Of a stretch of DNA of 64,000 bases, positions 25,776 to 35,161 are shown piece by piece. The stretch is from contig NZ_JAGINU010000001.1 of the NCBI RefSeq assembly GCF_017876315.1, positions 5,642,001 to 5,706,000 of the forward strand. Direction: 5' to 3'. Each line of letters begins with the position of its first letter. Position 1 is the stretch's first letter. This DNA comes from Pseudonocardia parietis (lineage in GTDB: Bacteria; Actinomycetota; Actinomycetes; Mycobacteriales; Pseudonocardiaceae). Made by a program: the position numbers and the translations under genes. Under the pieces are notes generated by a model. The model searched no databases, was not told where the DNA came from, and saw only the letters and a list, made by a program, of their open reading frames with translations.

Positions 25776-27002
25776 TGTCCGCCGCAGTACCAGGGCGAGC
25801 GCGAGGGCGCCGGCCAGCAGCGCGCTGACGTAGCAGACCACGCCGAGCCAGCCGGCCTGGTCGTAGGCGATCCCGCCGACCGCTCCGCCGGCGCTGGAAC
25901 CGGCGTAGTAGCCGACCAGGTACAGCGACGACGCCTGGGCCGGCACCGCCCCGGTCAGCAGCGCGGACCGGCGTCCGACCCAGCTGCTGGCGACCGAGTG
26001 CGCGCCGAAGAACCCGACGGTCACCAGGAGCAGCCCGAGCAGGACGGTCACGAGCATGTCGGCGACGGTCACCCAGATGCCGGCCAGCGCGAGCAGGGTC
26101 GCGACCCACAGCACCGGACGGCGGCCGAACCGGTCCCCCAGCCGCCCGGCCCCTGTGGAGGCCCAGCTACCGGCGAGATAACCGAGGAACACGAGCCCGA
26201 CCAGCGTCCCCGGCAGCGCGAACGGCGGCGCCAGCAGCCGGAACCCCAGGTAGTTGTAGACCGTCACGAACGCGCCCATCAGCAGGAACGCCATCCCGGT
26301 CAGGCACAGCAGGCCGGGATCGGCGAGGTGGCGGCGCAGTGGCCCGCCGACCTCGCGCAGCCGGGTCGGCGGCGGGGTGGGTGCGGTCGCGGGCGGCAGC
26401 AGCACCCGGAACAGGACCGTCGCCGCGACCGAGACCGCACCGACCGCGGCCAATCCGGCCCGCCATCCGCCGAACTCGGCCACCCAGGTCGCGATGAGGC
26501 GCCCGGAGAGCCCGCCGAGGGTGTTGCCTGCGATGAGCAGCCCGACCGCGCCGCCGAGATGCCGGGCGGCGACCTCGTGCGTCAGGTGCGCCATCGACAG
26601 GGCTGGCAACGCGGCGAGCGCGATCCCCTGCAGCGCGCGGACGACCACGAGCACCTCGAAGGTGGGCGCCAGCGGTGCGAGCAGCGCCAGGACCGCGGAC
26701 ACGCCCAGCGCCCACGTCATCACCCGGGTCCGGCCCCAGGACTCCAGGACCGCCGACAGCGGGAGGACGGCGAGGGCGAGCGTGCCGGTGGTCGCCGACA
26801 ACGCGAGGCTGGCCGCCGACGAGCTGACGCCGAACTCCGCCGAGAGCGTCGGCAGCAACCCCTGCACGCTGTAGACCAGCACGAACGTCGCCATGCCGGA
26901 CAGCCACAGCGCCGCACCGAGCCGCCGGAAGCCCGGGGTGCCGCGCTCGTGCGCGGGCGCGAGACGGGAGGCGACGCCCGCGGGATGTTCGGTCGTTGTC
27001 AT
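25761..27002 (-). CDS. MFS transporter, YnfM/arabinose-efflux type
   Basis: The 413-residue protein has 12 predicted membrane helices. It begins MTTTEHPAGVASR, then ALWLSGMATFVLVYSVQGLLPTLSAEFGVS, and has the half-way loop TGAGRLGDRFGRRPVLW (motif A). This is the layout of the YnfM-like group of major facilitator exporters. The substrate is unknown. It diverges from a LysR gene with 67 bp between starts, which strongly suggests LysR control. ATG 27002 is preceded by TACGGT on the minus strand (plus coordinates 27011-27016), so it may be leaderless. Confidence 0.85.
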   Translation of the reverse strand: MTTTEHPAGVASRLAPAHERGTPGFRRLGAALWLSGMATFVLVYSVQGLLPTLSAEFGVSSSAASLALSATTGTLALAVLPLSAVLESWGRTRVMTWALGVSAVLALLAPLAPTFEVLVVVRALQGIALAALPALSMAHLTHEVAARHLGGAVGLLIAGNTLGGLSGRLIATWVAEFGGWRAGLAAVGAVSVAATVLFRVLLPPATAPTPPPTRLREVGGPLRRHLADPGLLCLTGMAFLLMGAFVTVYNYLGFRLLAPPFALPGTLVGLVFLGYLAGSWASTGAGRLGDRFGRRPVLWVATLLALAGIWVTVADMLVTVLLGLLLVTVGFFGAHSVASSWVGRRSALLTGAVPAQASSLYLVGYYAGSSAGGAVGGIAYDQAGWLGVVCYVSALLAGALALALVLRRTPAPA

Positions 27003-27010
27003 CGCACATG

Positions 27011-27063
27011 ACCGTAGAGGCGCCTCAGAGATGCGTCCAATGCATACGTCCGTCAAGTAGCAT
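27011..27063. promoter_or_regulatory. Divergent promoters of the MFS/LysR pair
   Basis: On the minus strand TACGGT (27016-27011) precedes the MFS ATG by eight bases. On the plus strand TAGCAT (27058-27063) precedes the LysR GTG by six. Between them lie a perfect palindrome GAGGCGCCTC (27017-27026) and a direct repeat of CGTCC, so a LysR-type protein could bind here and act on both promoters. Both starts would be leaderless. Confidence 0.5.
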
Positions 27064-27069
27064 GCAGAT

Positions 27070-27990
27070 GTGCATGAGTCGTTGGCGCCCGCGCTGCACC
27101 GGTTCGCCGCCGTCGCCCGGACCGGGCACCTCACCCGGGCCGCGGAGGAGATCGGGGTTCCGCAGCCGACGCTGTCCCGGGCGATCGCGCGGCTCGAGGA
27201 CGAGCTCGGTGTCGCGCTGTTCCACCGCGTCGGGCGCGGCCTGCGGCTCACCCCGGCCGGCCGGACGTTGCTGCCGCGGGCCGAGGCCGCGCTCGCCGAA
27301 CTGGCCGCTGCCGCGGCGGAGCTCGCCGGGGACGCCGACCCGGCGAGCGGACGGGTCGCGTTCGGTTTCCTCGGCACGCTCGGCACCGAGGTGGTGCCGC
27401 GGATCCTGAGCGGTTTCCGGCAGGCGCATCCACGGGTCCGGATCGAGCTGGTGCAGAACCCGCACGCGGAGCTGCTCGACCGGGTCCGGGACGGCACCGT
27501 CGACCTCGCACTGACCTCGCCGATGCCCGACGAGCCGGGCCTCGCGGCCACGGCGCTGGCCGAGGAGGAGCTGCGCCTGGTGGTCCCCGCGGGGCACCGG
27601 CTGGCCGGGCGCTGTGCGGTGGACCTCGCCGAGGTCGCCGAGGAGCCGTTCCTGCTCTTCGCCCGCGGGTACGGGCTGCACGGCACCGTCGAGGCCTGGT
27701 GCGAGCAGGCCGGGTTCCGGCCGCGCCGGGCGTTCGAGGGTGGCGAGACCGGCACCCTGCGCGGGCTGGCCGGGGCGGGGCTCGGCGTGGCGTTGCTGCC
27801 GCTGGGCCCGGACGTCCCCGGCGTGGTCCAGCTGCCGGTGCGGGCGCCGCGCACCGTGCGCACCCTGGGCATGGTGCATCCGGCGGGCGACCGGCCGGTG
27901 CCGCCGGTGCGCGATCTGCGCGCGTTCGTCGCCGAGCACGGGCCACGGTTGCTGGCGCACGGGTTACCGTCGTCGTCGTGGAACGCGTGA
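27070..27990 (+). CDS. LysR-family transcriptional regulator
   Basis: The 306-residue protein starts VHESLAPALHRFAAVARTGHLTRAAEEIGVPQPTLSRAI, the LysR winged-helix N-terminus, followed by VALFHRVGRGLRLTPAGRTLLPRAEAAL. Residues about 90-300 form the periplasmic-binding-protein-like effector domain (RIELVQNPHAELLDRVRDGTVDLALTSP). It very likely controls the divergent MFS gene and itself; the effector is unknown. GTG 27070 is supported by the leaderless promoter. Its 3' end overlaps the next gene. Confidence 0.88.
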   Translation: MHESLAPALHRFAAVARTGHLTRAAEEIGVPQPTLSRAIARLEDELGVALFHRVGRGLRLTPAGRTLLPRAEAALAELAAAAAELAGDADPASGRVAFGFLGTLGTEVVPRILSGFRQAHPRVRIELVQNPHAELLDRVRDGTVDLALTSPMPDEPGLAATALAEEELRLVVPAGHRLAGRCAVDLAEVAEEPFLLFARGYGLHGTVEAWCEQAGFRPRRAFEGGETGTLRGLAGAGLGVALLPLGPDVPGVVQLPVRAPRTVRTLGMVHPAGDRPVPPVRDLRAFVAEHGPRLLAHGLPSSSWNA

Positions 27991-28754
27991 TCGACGACGA
28001 GGGCCGCGAGGTCCCGGTCCCGGCCCGGGTGCGCCGGGTGGTGTCCCTGGTGCCGTCACTGACCGAGGCCGTGGAGGCGACAGCGCCCGGCCTGGTGGTC
28101 GGGGCGACCGACTGGTGCACCCATCCCGCCGACCTCGCCGCCGAGCGGGTCCGCGGCACCAAGAACCCGGACGTCGGGAAGGTCGTCGCGCTCGCCCCGG
28201 ACCTGGTGCTCGCCAACCAGGAGGAGAACCGGCCGCCCGACCTGGACGCGCTGCGCGAGGCGGGCCTGGCCGTCTACGTGACCGACATCCGCGACGTCGA
28301 CGGCGGCATCGCCTCGCTCGCCCGGATGCTCGCCGCGTGCGGGCTGCCCGAACCGGCCTGGCTGCGCGAGGCCCGGGCGCTCTGGGACGCGATCGAGCCC
28401 GCGTCCCCGCGACGGCGGGCGGTCGTGCCGATCTGGCGCAAGCCGTGGATGGCGGTCGGCTCGGACACCTTCACCGGCGCCGTCCTGGACCGGCTCGGGA
28501 TCGACAACGCGCTCGCCGACTCCCCCGAGCGGTACCCGAAGATCGACCCCGCCGCGCTGCCCGAGCACGACCTGGTGGTGCTGCCCGACGAGCCGTACAC
28601 CTTCACCGCCGATGACGGCCCGGAAGCCTTCGCGGCACCGTCCGCCCTGGTCAGTGGCCGGTTGCTGACCTGGTACGGGCCCAGTCTGGTCGACGCGGCC
28701 CGCGAGCTCCCGGCGGCGCTCGGGCTCGCCGACCCGGGACCCCCGTCTCGCTGA
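27978..28754 (+). CDS. Helical-backbone metal receptor (BtuF-like)
   Basis: The 258-residue protein has the class III substrate-binding fold: RRVVSLVPSLTEAVEATAPGLVVGATDWCTHP, KNPDVGKVVALAPDLVLANQEENR, a central helix and LLTWYGPSLVDAARELPAALG at the end. Relatives bind cobalamin or ferric chelates, but this protein has no signal peptide or lipobox and no ABC genes nearby, so it is one of the cytosolic actinobacterial forms of unknown role. Two starts are possible: GTG 27978, with TACCGT seven bases upstream, or GTG 27987, a GTGA overlap with the LysR stop. Confidence 0.72.
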   Translation: MERVIDDEGREVPVPARVRRVVSLVPSLTEAVEATAPGLVVGATDWCTHPADLAAERVRGTKNPDVGKVVALAPDLVLANQEENRPPDLDALREAGLAVYVTDIRDVDGGIASLARMLAACGLPEPAWLREARALWDAIEPASPRRRAVVPIWRKPWMAVGSDTFTGAVLDRLGIDNALADSPERYPKIDPAALPEHDLVVLPDEPYTFTADDGPEAFAAPSALVSGRLLTWYGPSLVDAARELPAALGLADPGPPSR

Positions 28755-31136
28755 TCCGCGTCCGACGGGCCGTCCGGCGTCCGCGGGGAGAGTTTCGACG
28801 AGCGCGACCCGTCGCTGTCGCTGCCGTCGTCGTCGGCGCTCGGCGCGACCTGGGACCCGGCTGCCGCTCGCCGGTACGGCTCCGCGCTCGGTGCGGAGGC
28901 CCGGCGGCAGCACGTCCACGTCGTCCTCGGCCCGACGATCAACCTGCACCGGGCCCCGTACGGCGGGCGGCACTTCGAGTCGATGTCCGAGGACCCGCTG
29001 CTGACCGGTGAGCTGGCCGCGGCCTACGTCGAGGGCCTGCAGGCACACGGCGTCGCCGCCACCCCGAAGCACTACGTCGCCAACGACGCGGAGTCCCAGC
29101 GGTTCACCGTCGACAACCACGTCGACGACCGTGCCCTGCGCGAGCTGTACCTCGCCGCGTTCGAACCGGTCGTCACCCGCGCCGGGGCGTGGGCGGTCAT
29201 GTCCGCCTACAACGCCGTCAACGGTCCGACGATGAGCGAGAACCCGCTGCTCACCGAGCCACTGACCGGTGAGTGGGGGTTCGACGGGCTCGTCATGTCC
29301 GACTGGGGTGCGGTCCGCAGCACGGAGGCGTCGGCGAACGCCGAGCAGCACCTCGTCATGCCTGGCCCGGTCGGCGCGTGGGGCGAGCGGCTGGTCGCGG
29401 CGGTCCGCGCCGGGCGGGTGCCCGAGGCGGTCGTCGACGGCAAGGTGCGACGGCTGCTGCGCCTCGCCGCCCGGGTCGGCGCACTGGACGGCGTGACGCC
29501 GGCGGACGGCACGGCGCCGGAACCGGTGGCCAAGCCGGGGCCGGAGTCGGGGGCTGTGCCGGGGCCGGAGGATGGCGCCACGGCCGCCCGCGAGCTCGCC
29601 GTCGCCGGGAGCGTGCTGGTGCGCAACACCACAGGGAGCCGCGCGAGCGACACCGCGGCCGGCCGCGTGGGCAACGCCGCCGAGCTTCCCTGGGACGCTG
29701 CCTCGCTCGGTTCGGTCGCGGTGCTCGGCCACAACGCCGCGCTGGCCCGCACCCAGGGCGGCGGCAGCGCGACCGTCCGGCCGGCCGCCGTCGTCTCACC
29801 GCTGGAGGGGCTGCGCCGGGCCCTCGGTGAGAGCCGGGTGCACTACCGGCTCGGCGCCCGGGTCGCCGAGGGGGTCCAGCCGTTCGACCCCGCCGCGATG
29901 ACCAACCCGGTGAGCGGCGAGCCCGGCCTGCGTGCGCTGTTCCGCGACGCCGCCGGGACCGAGCTGCGGGTCGAGGACCGGCGGGGCGCCTCGCTGATCT
30001 GGATGGGTCCCGAGGTCCCGTCCGGTACCGACCACGTGGAGGTCGCGGTGCGGTGGGACGGGCCCGGCGGCACCCACCGGCTCGGCGCGTCCGGCGCCGG
30101 GCACGTGACGCTGGAGGCGGACGGGCGGACCGTGCTCGACGCCGAGGGAGTGCTCACCGGCGACCAGGGGCCCGGAGCGGCGATGTTCGAGGCACCGTCG
30201 GTGACCACGGAGCTGTCCACCGACGGCCCGGTCGATCTCGTCCTGCGGTTCCGACCGTCCGGATCGGAGGCCGGGATGCCGCTGGTGGCGGTGACGCTGG
30301 GCGAGGAGACGGTCGTCGAGGACCCGGCGGCCGAGATCGCCGAGGCGGCCCGGCTCGCCGCGGAGTGCGACGTCGCGGTCGTGGTCGTCGGGACGAGCGA
30401 CCGGATCGAGAGCGAGGGCTTCGACCGGTCCTCGCTGGCCCTGCCAGGGCGTCAGGACGACCTGGTCCGCGCCGTGGCCGCGGCGAACCCGAGGACCGTC
30501 GTGGTGGTCAACTCCGGGTCGCCGGTGCTGCTGCCGTGGCGCGGCGACGTCGCCGCGATCCTGCTCGGCTGGTTCGGCGGGGAGCGGTTCGGCGAGGCGG
30601 TCGCCGACGTGCTGCTCGGCGCCGCGGAGCCCGGCGGACGACTGCCGACCACGTGGCCTGCGACCGGTGACGAGCGCTCCGTGCTGTCCGGGGTTCCGGA
30701 CGGTGGTGTGCTGCGCTACGCGGAAGGCATCCACATCGGGCACCGGAACTGGCTGCGCCACGGCGAGACGCCGGCGTACCCGTTCGGGCACGGCCTCGGG
30801 TACACGAGCTGGACCCTCGACGGCGCGACCGTCACCGGGCACGAGGTCGAGGTGACGCTGACCAACACCGGCGACCGGCCCGGGCGGCAGGTCGTGCAGG
30901 CCTACCTGTCCCGCCCGGACTCCGGCGTCGAGCGCCCGGTGCGGTGGCTGGCCGGCTGGGCCGTCGTCGACGCCGCGCCGGGACCGACGACCGCCCGGAT
31001 CACCCTGCCGGACACCGCGTTCCGCCACCGCGAGCACGACCGCTGGGTGACCGAGCCGGGCGTCTACACCCTGCACCTGGGGTTCTCGGTGACCGACGTC
31101 CCGCTGCGGGCCGAGGTGGTCGTGGAGGCAGCGTGA
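28755..31136 (+). pseudogene. Glycoside hydrolase family 3 beta-glucosidase, 5'-truncated
   Basis: Directly after the TGA of the BtuF-like gene, and in the same frame, the sequence encodes SASDGPSGVRGESFDERDP and then a GH3 enzyme: TINLHRAPYGGRHFE, KHYVANDAE, the nucleophile loop GLVMSDWGA, an (alpha/beta) sandwich and a fibronectin-III-like C-terminus. Intact GH3 proteins have some 40-60 more residues before SDGPSGVRG. Here they are missing, and no ATG, GTG or TTG occurs in frame until ATG 28983, which would drop another 76 residues including the substrate-binding SDGP. The remaining 2.4 kb is open and unmutated. It looks like a recent 5' deletion; expression as a partial protein cannot be excluded. 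Confidence 0.75.
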
Positions 31137-31140
31137 CCGG

Positions 31141-31198
31141 ACGAGGGGCACAGGAGCGCTGTCATCGCTTGATCGACAGCGTCTCCTGTGCCCCTCGT
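31141..31198. terminator. Long bidirectional hairpin
   Basis: ACGAGGGGCACAGGAG (31141-31156) pairs perfectly with CTCCTGTGCCCCTCGT (31183-31198), and inside them CGCTGTC (31157-31163) pairs with GACAGCG (31175-31181), leaving an 11-base loop and one bulged base. This 23-bp stem lies between the stop of the GH3 gene and the stop of the convergent GMC oxidoreductase gene, and can end both transcripts. Confidence 0.88.
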
Positions 31199-31205
31199 GG
31201 ACCCG

Positions 31206-32783
31206 TCAGGCGCGCAACAGGTCAGAGCACTTCTCACCGATCATCATCGTGGTGATGTTCGGGTTGATCGCCGGCAGCAACGGCATCGCCGAGCCGTCGG
31301 CGACGCGCAGGTTCTGCACGCCGCGCACCCGCAGCTGCGGGTCGAGGACGGCCATCGGGTCGTCGTCGGTGCCCATCTTCGCCGTGCAGGCCGGGTGGTA
31401 GACGGTGTTGTGGGTCTTGGAGATGTAGTCGGCCAGGTCGTCGTCGGTGACGGCGTCCGGGCCGGGGGCCAGCTCGGCGGCGATCCACTCCTTCAGCACC
31501 GGCTGCTCGGCGATCCGCCGGGCCAGCCGGATGCCCTCGGTCATCACGCGCATGTCGTGCCCGTCGGGGTCGGTGAAGTACCGCGGGTCGACGCGCGCCC
31601 GGTCGCGGAAGTCGCGGGTGCGCAGCCGCACGGTGCCCCGTGACCGGCCGCGGGTGACGTTCGGCGTCAGGCAGAACCCGTTGTCGGTGGTCGGGTAGCC
31701 CCAGCGCACCGTGTTCATGTCGAACGGCACCGACCCGTAGTGCATCATCAGGTCCGGCCGGTCCAGGCGCGGATCGGTGCGGTGGAACAGCCCGATCTCC
31801 CACCACTGGGTCGACTCGGTGACCATCGGCTTCGCCGCGTCCCAGAAGACCAGGCCCTCGACGTGGTCGTCCAGGTTGGACCCGACGCCCGGCAGGTCGG
31901 AGCGCACGTCGATGCCGAACTCGCGCAGGTGATCGCCCGGCCCGATACCCGAGAGCATCAGCAGCTTCGGGGTGTCGATCGCGCCGGCGGAGAGGATCAC
32001 CTCGCGGTCGGCGTGCACGGTCTCCCGGCCCGGCGCGATGCCCCGCTGGTACTCCACCCCGGTCGCCCGGGTGCCGTCGAAGAGCACCTGCGACGCCCAG
32101 CAGTCGGTGCGCACCTCGAGGTTCGGCCGGGAGTCCAGGATCGGGTGCAGGTAGGACACCGACGCCGAGGACCGGGTCCCGTCCGGCTTCGAGTTGATCT
32201 GGAAGTAGCCCGCGCCGTCGGTGACGGTGTGCCCCTCGTTGAAGCGCGTGGTCGGCATCCCGACCGCGGCGGCGGCCTCGAGCACCGCGTTGCCGCAGGG
32301 GTCGCGCGGCGGGACCTGCACGAGGTTCACCGGGCCGGAACGCCCGTGCCCGTCCCACTCCCCGTCGTTGGTCTCCAGGCGGGTGATCAGCGGCCAGCAC
32401 TCGTCCGCGGACCAGCCGGTCAGTCCCATCGACGCCCACTCGTCCAGGTCCTCACGCGGGGTCCAGAACGCGATGCAGGAGTTGTGCGACGAGCAGCCCC
32501 CGAGCACCTTCGCGCGGGCGTGGCGCATGTGCGAGTTGCCGCGCTCCTGCGGCTCGATCAGGTAGTCCCAGTCGTAGCCGGAGTCGAGCAGGTTCATCCA
32601 GTCGGCGAGCTTCAGGATGTTCGGGTCACCGACGTCGGACGGTCCGGCCTCCAGCAGCAGCACCCGGGTCGACGGGTCCTCCGAGAGCCGCGCGGCGACC
32701 GCGCACCCGGCGGAGCCGCCACCCACGACGACGTAATCGAATCGCCCACCCACGGCCCGCCCGCTGTCGAAACGGTCGCTCAT
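31206..32783 (-). CDS. GMC oxidoreductase, choline dehydrogenase-like
   Basis: The 525-residue flavoprotein has the FAD-binding YVVVGGGSAGCAVAARLSED, GMC signature 1 near residue 85 (ARAKVLGGCSSHNSCIAFW), signature 2 (ILSAGAIDTPKLLMLSGIG) and the catalytic pair region NTVYHPACTAKMG with a later PAINPNITTMMIGEKCSD. It oxidises an alcohol to an aldehyde. It overlaps the aldehyde dehydrogenase gene by 4 bp (ATGA), which argues for a choline-to-betaine or similar alcohol-to-acid pathway. Choline dehydrogenase (BetA) is the closest named type, but other alcohols are possible. Confidence 0.83.
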   Translation of the reverse strand: MSDRFDSGRAVGGRFDYVVVGGGSAGCAVAARLSEDPSTRVLLLEAGPSDVGDPNILKLADWMNLLDSGYDWDYLIEPQERGNSHMRHARAKVLGGCSSHNSCIAFWTPREDLDEWASMGLTGWSADECWPLITRLETNDGEWDGHGRSGPVNLVQVPPRDPCGNAVLEAAAAVGMPTTRFNEGHTVTDGAGYFQINSKPDGTRSSASVSYLHPILDSRPNLEVRTDCWASQVLFDGTRATGVEYQRGIAPGRETVHADREVILSAGAIDTPKLLMLSGIGPGDHLREFGIDVRSDLPGVGSNLDDHVEGLVFWDAAKPMVTESTQWWEIGLFHRTDPRLDRPDLMMHYGSVPFDMNTVRWGYPTTDNGFCLTPNVTRGRSRGTVRLRTRDFRDRARVDPRYFTDPDGHDMRVMTEGIRLARRIAEQPVLKEWIAAELAPGPDAVTDDDLADYISKTHNTVYHPACTAKMGTDDDPMAVLDPQLRVRGVQNLRVADGSAMPLLPAINPNITTMMIGEKCSDLLRA

Positions 32784-34327
32784 GCCTGCTGCCCCTCGGT
32801 GCCCCCCGCGAACCAGCGCTGCGGCTCCGGCTCGGTGTTCTGCCAGATGTGCTTGATCTCCTGGTACTCCGCCAGGCCGGTCGGGCCGAGCTCGCGGCCG
32901 TTGCCCGAGCGGCCCATGCCGCCCCATTCGGCGGCCGGGAAGTACGGGTGGAAGTCGTTGATCCACACGGTGCCGTGGCGCAGTGCGTTCGCCACCCGGT
33001 TGGCCCGGCCCATGTCCTGGGTGAACACCGCGCCGGCGAGGCCGTATTCGGTGTCGTTACCCAGCCGGATCGCCTCGGACTCGGTGCTGAACCGTTCGAC
33101 GGTGAGCAGCGGGCCGAACGTCTCCTCCCGGATCAGCCGCGAGTCCGGCGGCAGATCGGTGATCACCGTGGGCAGGTAGAAGTAGCCCTTCTGCAGCTCC
33201 GGCGCGTCCGGGCGGGCACCGCCGCAGCGGATCGTCGCGCCCTCGGCCCGCGCCGAGGCCACGAAGTCCTCGATCTTGGCCAGGTGCGCCGCCGAGACCA
33301 GCGGACCGACCTCGACGCCGTCCGCCAGGCCGTCGCCCAGCCTGATCAGCCGGGCCCGCCGGACGATCTCGTCGACGACCGCGTCGGCGATCGAGTCCTC
33401 GATGATCAGCCGGGCACCCGCCGAGCAGACCTGCCCGGAGTGCAGGAACACCGCGAGCATCGCGTAGTCGACCGCGACCTCGAAGTCGGTGTCGGCGAAG
33501 ATGATGTTCGGGTTCTTCCCGCCCAGCTCCACCGCGGTGCGCTTCACGGTCTCCGCGGACGCCCTGATGATCGCCTGCCCGGTGCTCAGGCCACCGGTGA
33601 ACGACACCATGTCCACGTCCGGGTGCGTGGTGAGCGGGGCGCCCACCGACGGCCCGTCACCCAGCAGGATGTTGACGACACCGGCCGGGATCCCCGCCTC
33701 CGCGCAGAGCTCGACCAGCGTGACCGAGGTCAGCGGCGTGACCTCGCTGGGCTTGATCACCATCGTGTTGCCGGCCGCGATCGCCGGGGCGACCTTCCAG
33801 GACAGCTGCAGCAGCGGGTAGTTCCACGGCGTGATGAGCGTGCAGACGCCGACCGGCTCGTGCACGATCCGCGACACGACCGTGTCGCTTCCGGCGTCCA
33901 CGATCCGCCCGGAGTCCTTGCCGGCGAGGCCCGCGTAGTAGCGGAAGACGGCAGTGACGTCGTCGACGTCCTGGCGGCCCTCGGCGATGGTCTTGCCGGT
34001 GTCGAGGGTCTCGGTGCGGGCGATCTCCTCCCGGTCCCGCACGAGCAGATCCGCGATCCGTCCGAGGATCGCGCCGCGCTCGCCGGCGGACGTGGCACGC
34101 CACGGACCGGTGTCGAAGGCGCGCCGGGCGGCGGCGACCGCGCGGTCGACGTCGTCGGGTCCCGCCTGGTCCACCTCGGTCACGATGGACGCGTCGTAGG
34201 GGTTGATCACCGGCGCAGTTCCCGCGGACCCGGCAGTCCAGATTCCGTCGATGTAGAGGCTCGGCACCGCAGCAGCGTTCACCTGCGGCGGAGCGAACGC
34301 AACCCGGGCTCCACCGTGGATGATCAT
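32780..34327 (-). CDS. Aldehyde dehydrogenase, betaine-aldehyde type
   Basis: This 515-residue NAD(P)-dependent enzyme has PWNYPLLQLSWKVAPAIAAGN (cofactor site), ELGGKNPNIIF with the general base Glu, and the catalytic cysteine in FLHSGQVCSAGARL. ISPYD-like and 'WINDFHPYFPAAEWGGMGRSGNGRE'-type segments agree with betaine-aldehyde dehydrogenases. It should oxidise the aldehyde made by the overlapping GMC enzyme. I chose ATG 34327, with an AGGTGAG site, over a codon 39 bp upstream. About 30 residues precede the usual family start (LYIDGIW). It diverges from the IclR gene. Confidence 0.84.
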   Translation of the reverse strand: MIIHGGARVAFAPPQVNAAAVPSLYIDGIWTAGSAGTAPVINPYDASIVTEVDQAGPDDVDRAVAAARRAFDTGPWRATSAGERGAILGRIADLLVRDREEIARTETLDTGKTIAEGRQDVDDVTAVFRYYAGLAGKDSGRIVDAGSDTVVSRIVHEPVGVCTLITPWNYPLLQLSWKVAPAIAAGNTMVIKPSEVTPLTSVTLVELCAEAGIPAGVVNILLGDGPSVGAPLTTHPDVDMVSFTGGLSTGQAIIRASAETVKRTAVELGGKNPNIIFADTDFEVAVDYAMLAVFLHSGQVCSAGARLIIEDSIADAVVDEIVRRARLIRLGDGLADGVEVGPLVSAAHLAKIEDFVASARAEGATIRCGGARPDAPELQKGYFYLPTVITDLPPDSRLIREETFGPLLTVERFSTESEAIRLGNDTEYGLAGAVFTQDMGRANRVANALRHGTVWINDFHPYFPAAEWGGMGRSGNGRELGPTGLAEYQEIKHIWQNTEPEPQRWFAGGTEGQQA

Positions 34328-34340
34328 GCTCACCTGAGCG

Positions 34341-34390
34341 AGGGTATGACGCAACCTCGGCGACACCCCACCCGGCGCGCTAGGGTTGCG
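34341..34390. promoter_or_regulatory. Divergent promoters and inverted repeat between ALDH and IclR genes
   Basis: On the minus strand TACCCT (plus 34346-34341) can serve the dehydrogenase gene. On the plus strand TAGGGT (34381-34386) lies six bases before the iclR ATG, a leaderless arrangement. The 7-bp arms CGCAACC (34350-34356) and GGTTGCG (34384-34390) form an inverted repeat touching both promoters and are candidate IclR half-sites. Confidence 0.45.
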
Positions 34391-34392
34391 CC

Positions 34393-35151
34393 ATGAGCAA
34401 CCCGGTGCGCAGCCGTGAGTCGGGGGTCCAGTCCGTCGACCGCGCGATCACCGTCCTGGAACTGCTCGCCGGGCGGGGCGAGGCGGGGGTCAGCGAGCTG
34501 GCCACCGAGCTCGAGGTCCACAAGTCCACGGCGTTCCGGCTGCTCGGCGCGCTGGAGGAGCACGGCCTGGTCGAGCAGATCGGTGACCGCGGCAAGTACC
34601 GCCTCGGCTTCGGGTTGATCCCGCTCGCCGGGCGCGTCGCGGAACGGCTGGAGGTCACCACCCAGGGCCGCCCGGTGTGCGAGGAGCTGGCCGCCCGGCT
34701 CGGCGAGACCGTCAACATCGCGATCCCGGACCGCGGCTACGCCGTGAACGTCGACCAGGCCCGCGGGCCCGCGATGGTCACCACCTACAACTGGCTCGGC
34801 CGGATCACCCCGATGCACAACACGTCCAGCGGAAAGGTCCTGCTCGCCGCCGCCATCGCCGACGACCCCGCGGCCATGCCGGACGACCTCGGGCCGAGGC
34901 GGCGCGCGGCGCTCGCCGCGGAGCTCGTCCGGGTCTCCGAGCTCGGCTACGCGTGGTCGATCGAGGAGTTCGAGACCGGGCTCAACGCCGTCGCCGCGCC
35001 GGTGCACGACCACGCCGGGACCGTCATCGCGGCGCTGTCGCTGTCCGGGCCCGCCTACCGGATGCCCGCCGAACGGATCGAGGAGATCACCCCGGACGTC
35101 GTGGCGGCCGGCCGGGAGCTCAGCAAGCGGATGGGCTTCTGGAACGGGTGA
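34393..35151 (+). CDS. IclR-family transcriptional regulator
   Basis: The 252-residue protein starts with the IclR winged helix (SVDRAITVLELLAGRGEAGVSELATELEVHKSTAFRLLGALEEHGLVEQ) and has the effector domain with GETVNIAIPDRGYAVNVDQ, the HNTSSGKVLLA pocket segment and the AAPVHDHAGTVIAALSLSGPAYRM end. It probably controls the divergent aldehyde dehydrogenase/GMC operon and itself. IclR regulators often sense the substrate of the adjacent pathway. Choline pathways more often use TetR-type BetI, so the real substrate may be another alcohol. Confidence 0.88.
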   Translation: MSNPVRSRESGVQSVDRAITVLELLAGRGEAGVSELATELEVHKSTAFRLLGALEEHGLVEQIGDRGKYRLGFGLIPLAGRVAERLEVTTQGRPVCEELAARLGETVNIAIPDRGYAVNVDQARGPAMVTTYNWLGRITPMHNTSSGKVLLAAAIADDPAAMPDDLGPRRRAALAAELVRVSELGYAWSIEEFETGLNAVAAPVHDHAGTVIAALSLSGPAYRMPAERIEEITPDVVAAGRELSKRMGFWNG

Positions 35152-35161
35152 GGAACCGTGC

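Noticed and set aside
28983..31136. Treating the GH3 frame as an intact gene starting at ATG 28983
   Set aside because: Clear GH3 homology extends 76 codons upstream of this ATG to the previous stop codon, so an ATG start would cut into the catalytic barrel.
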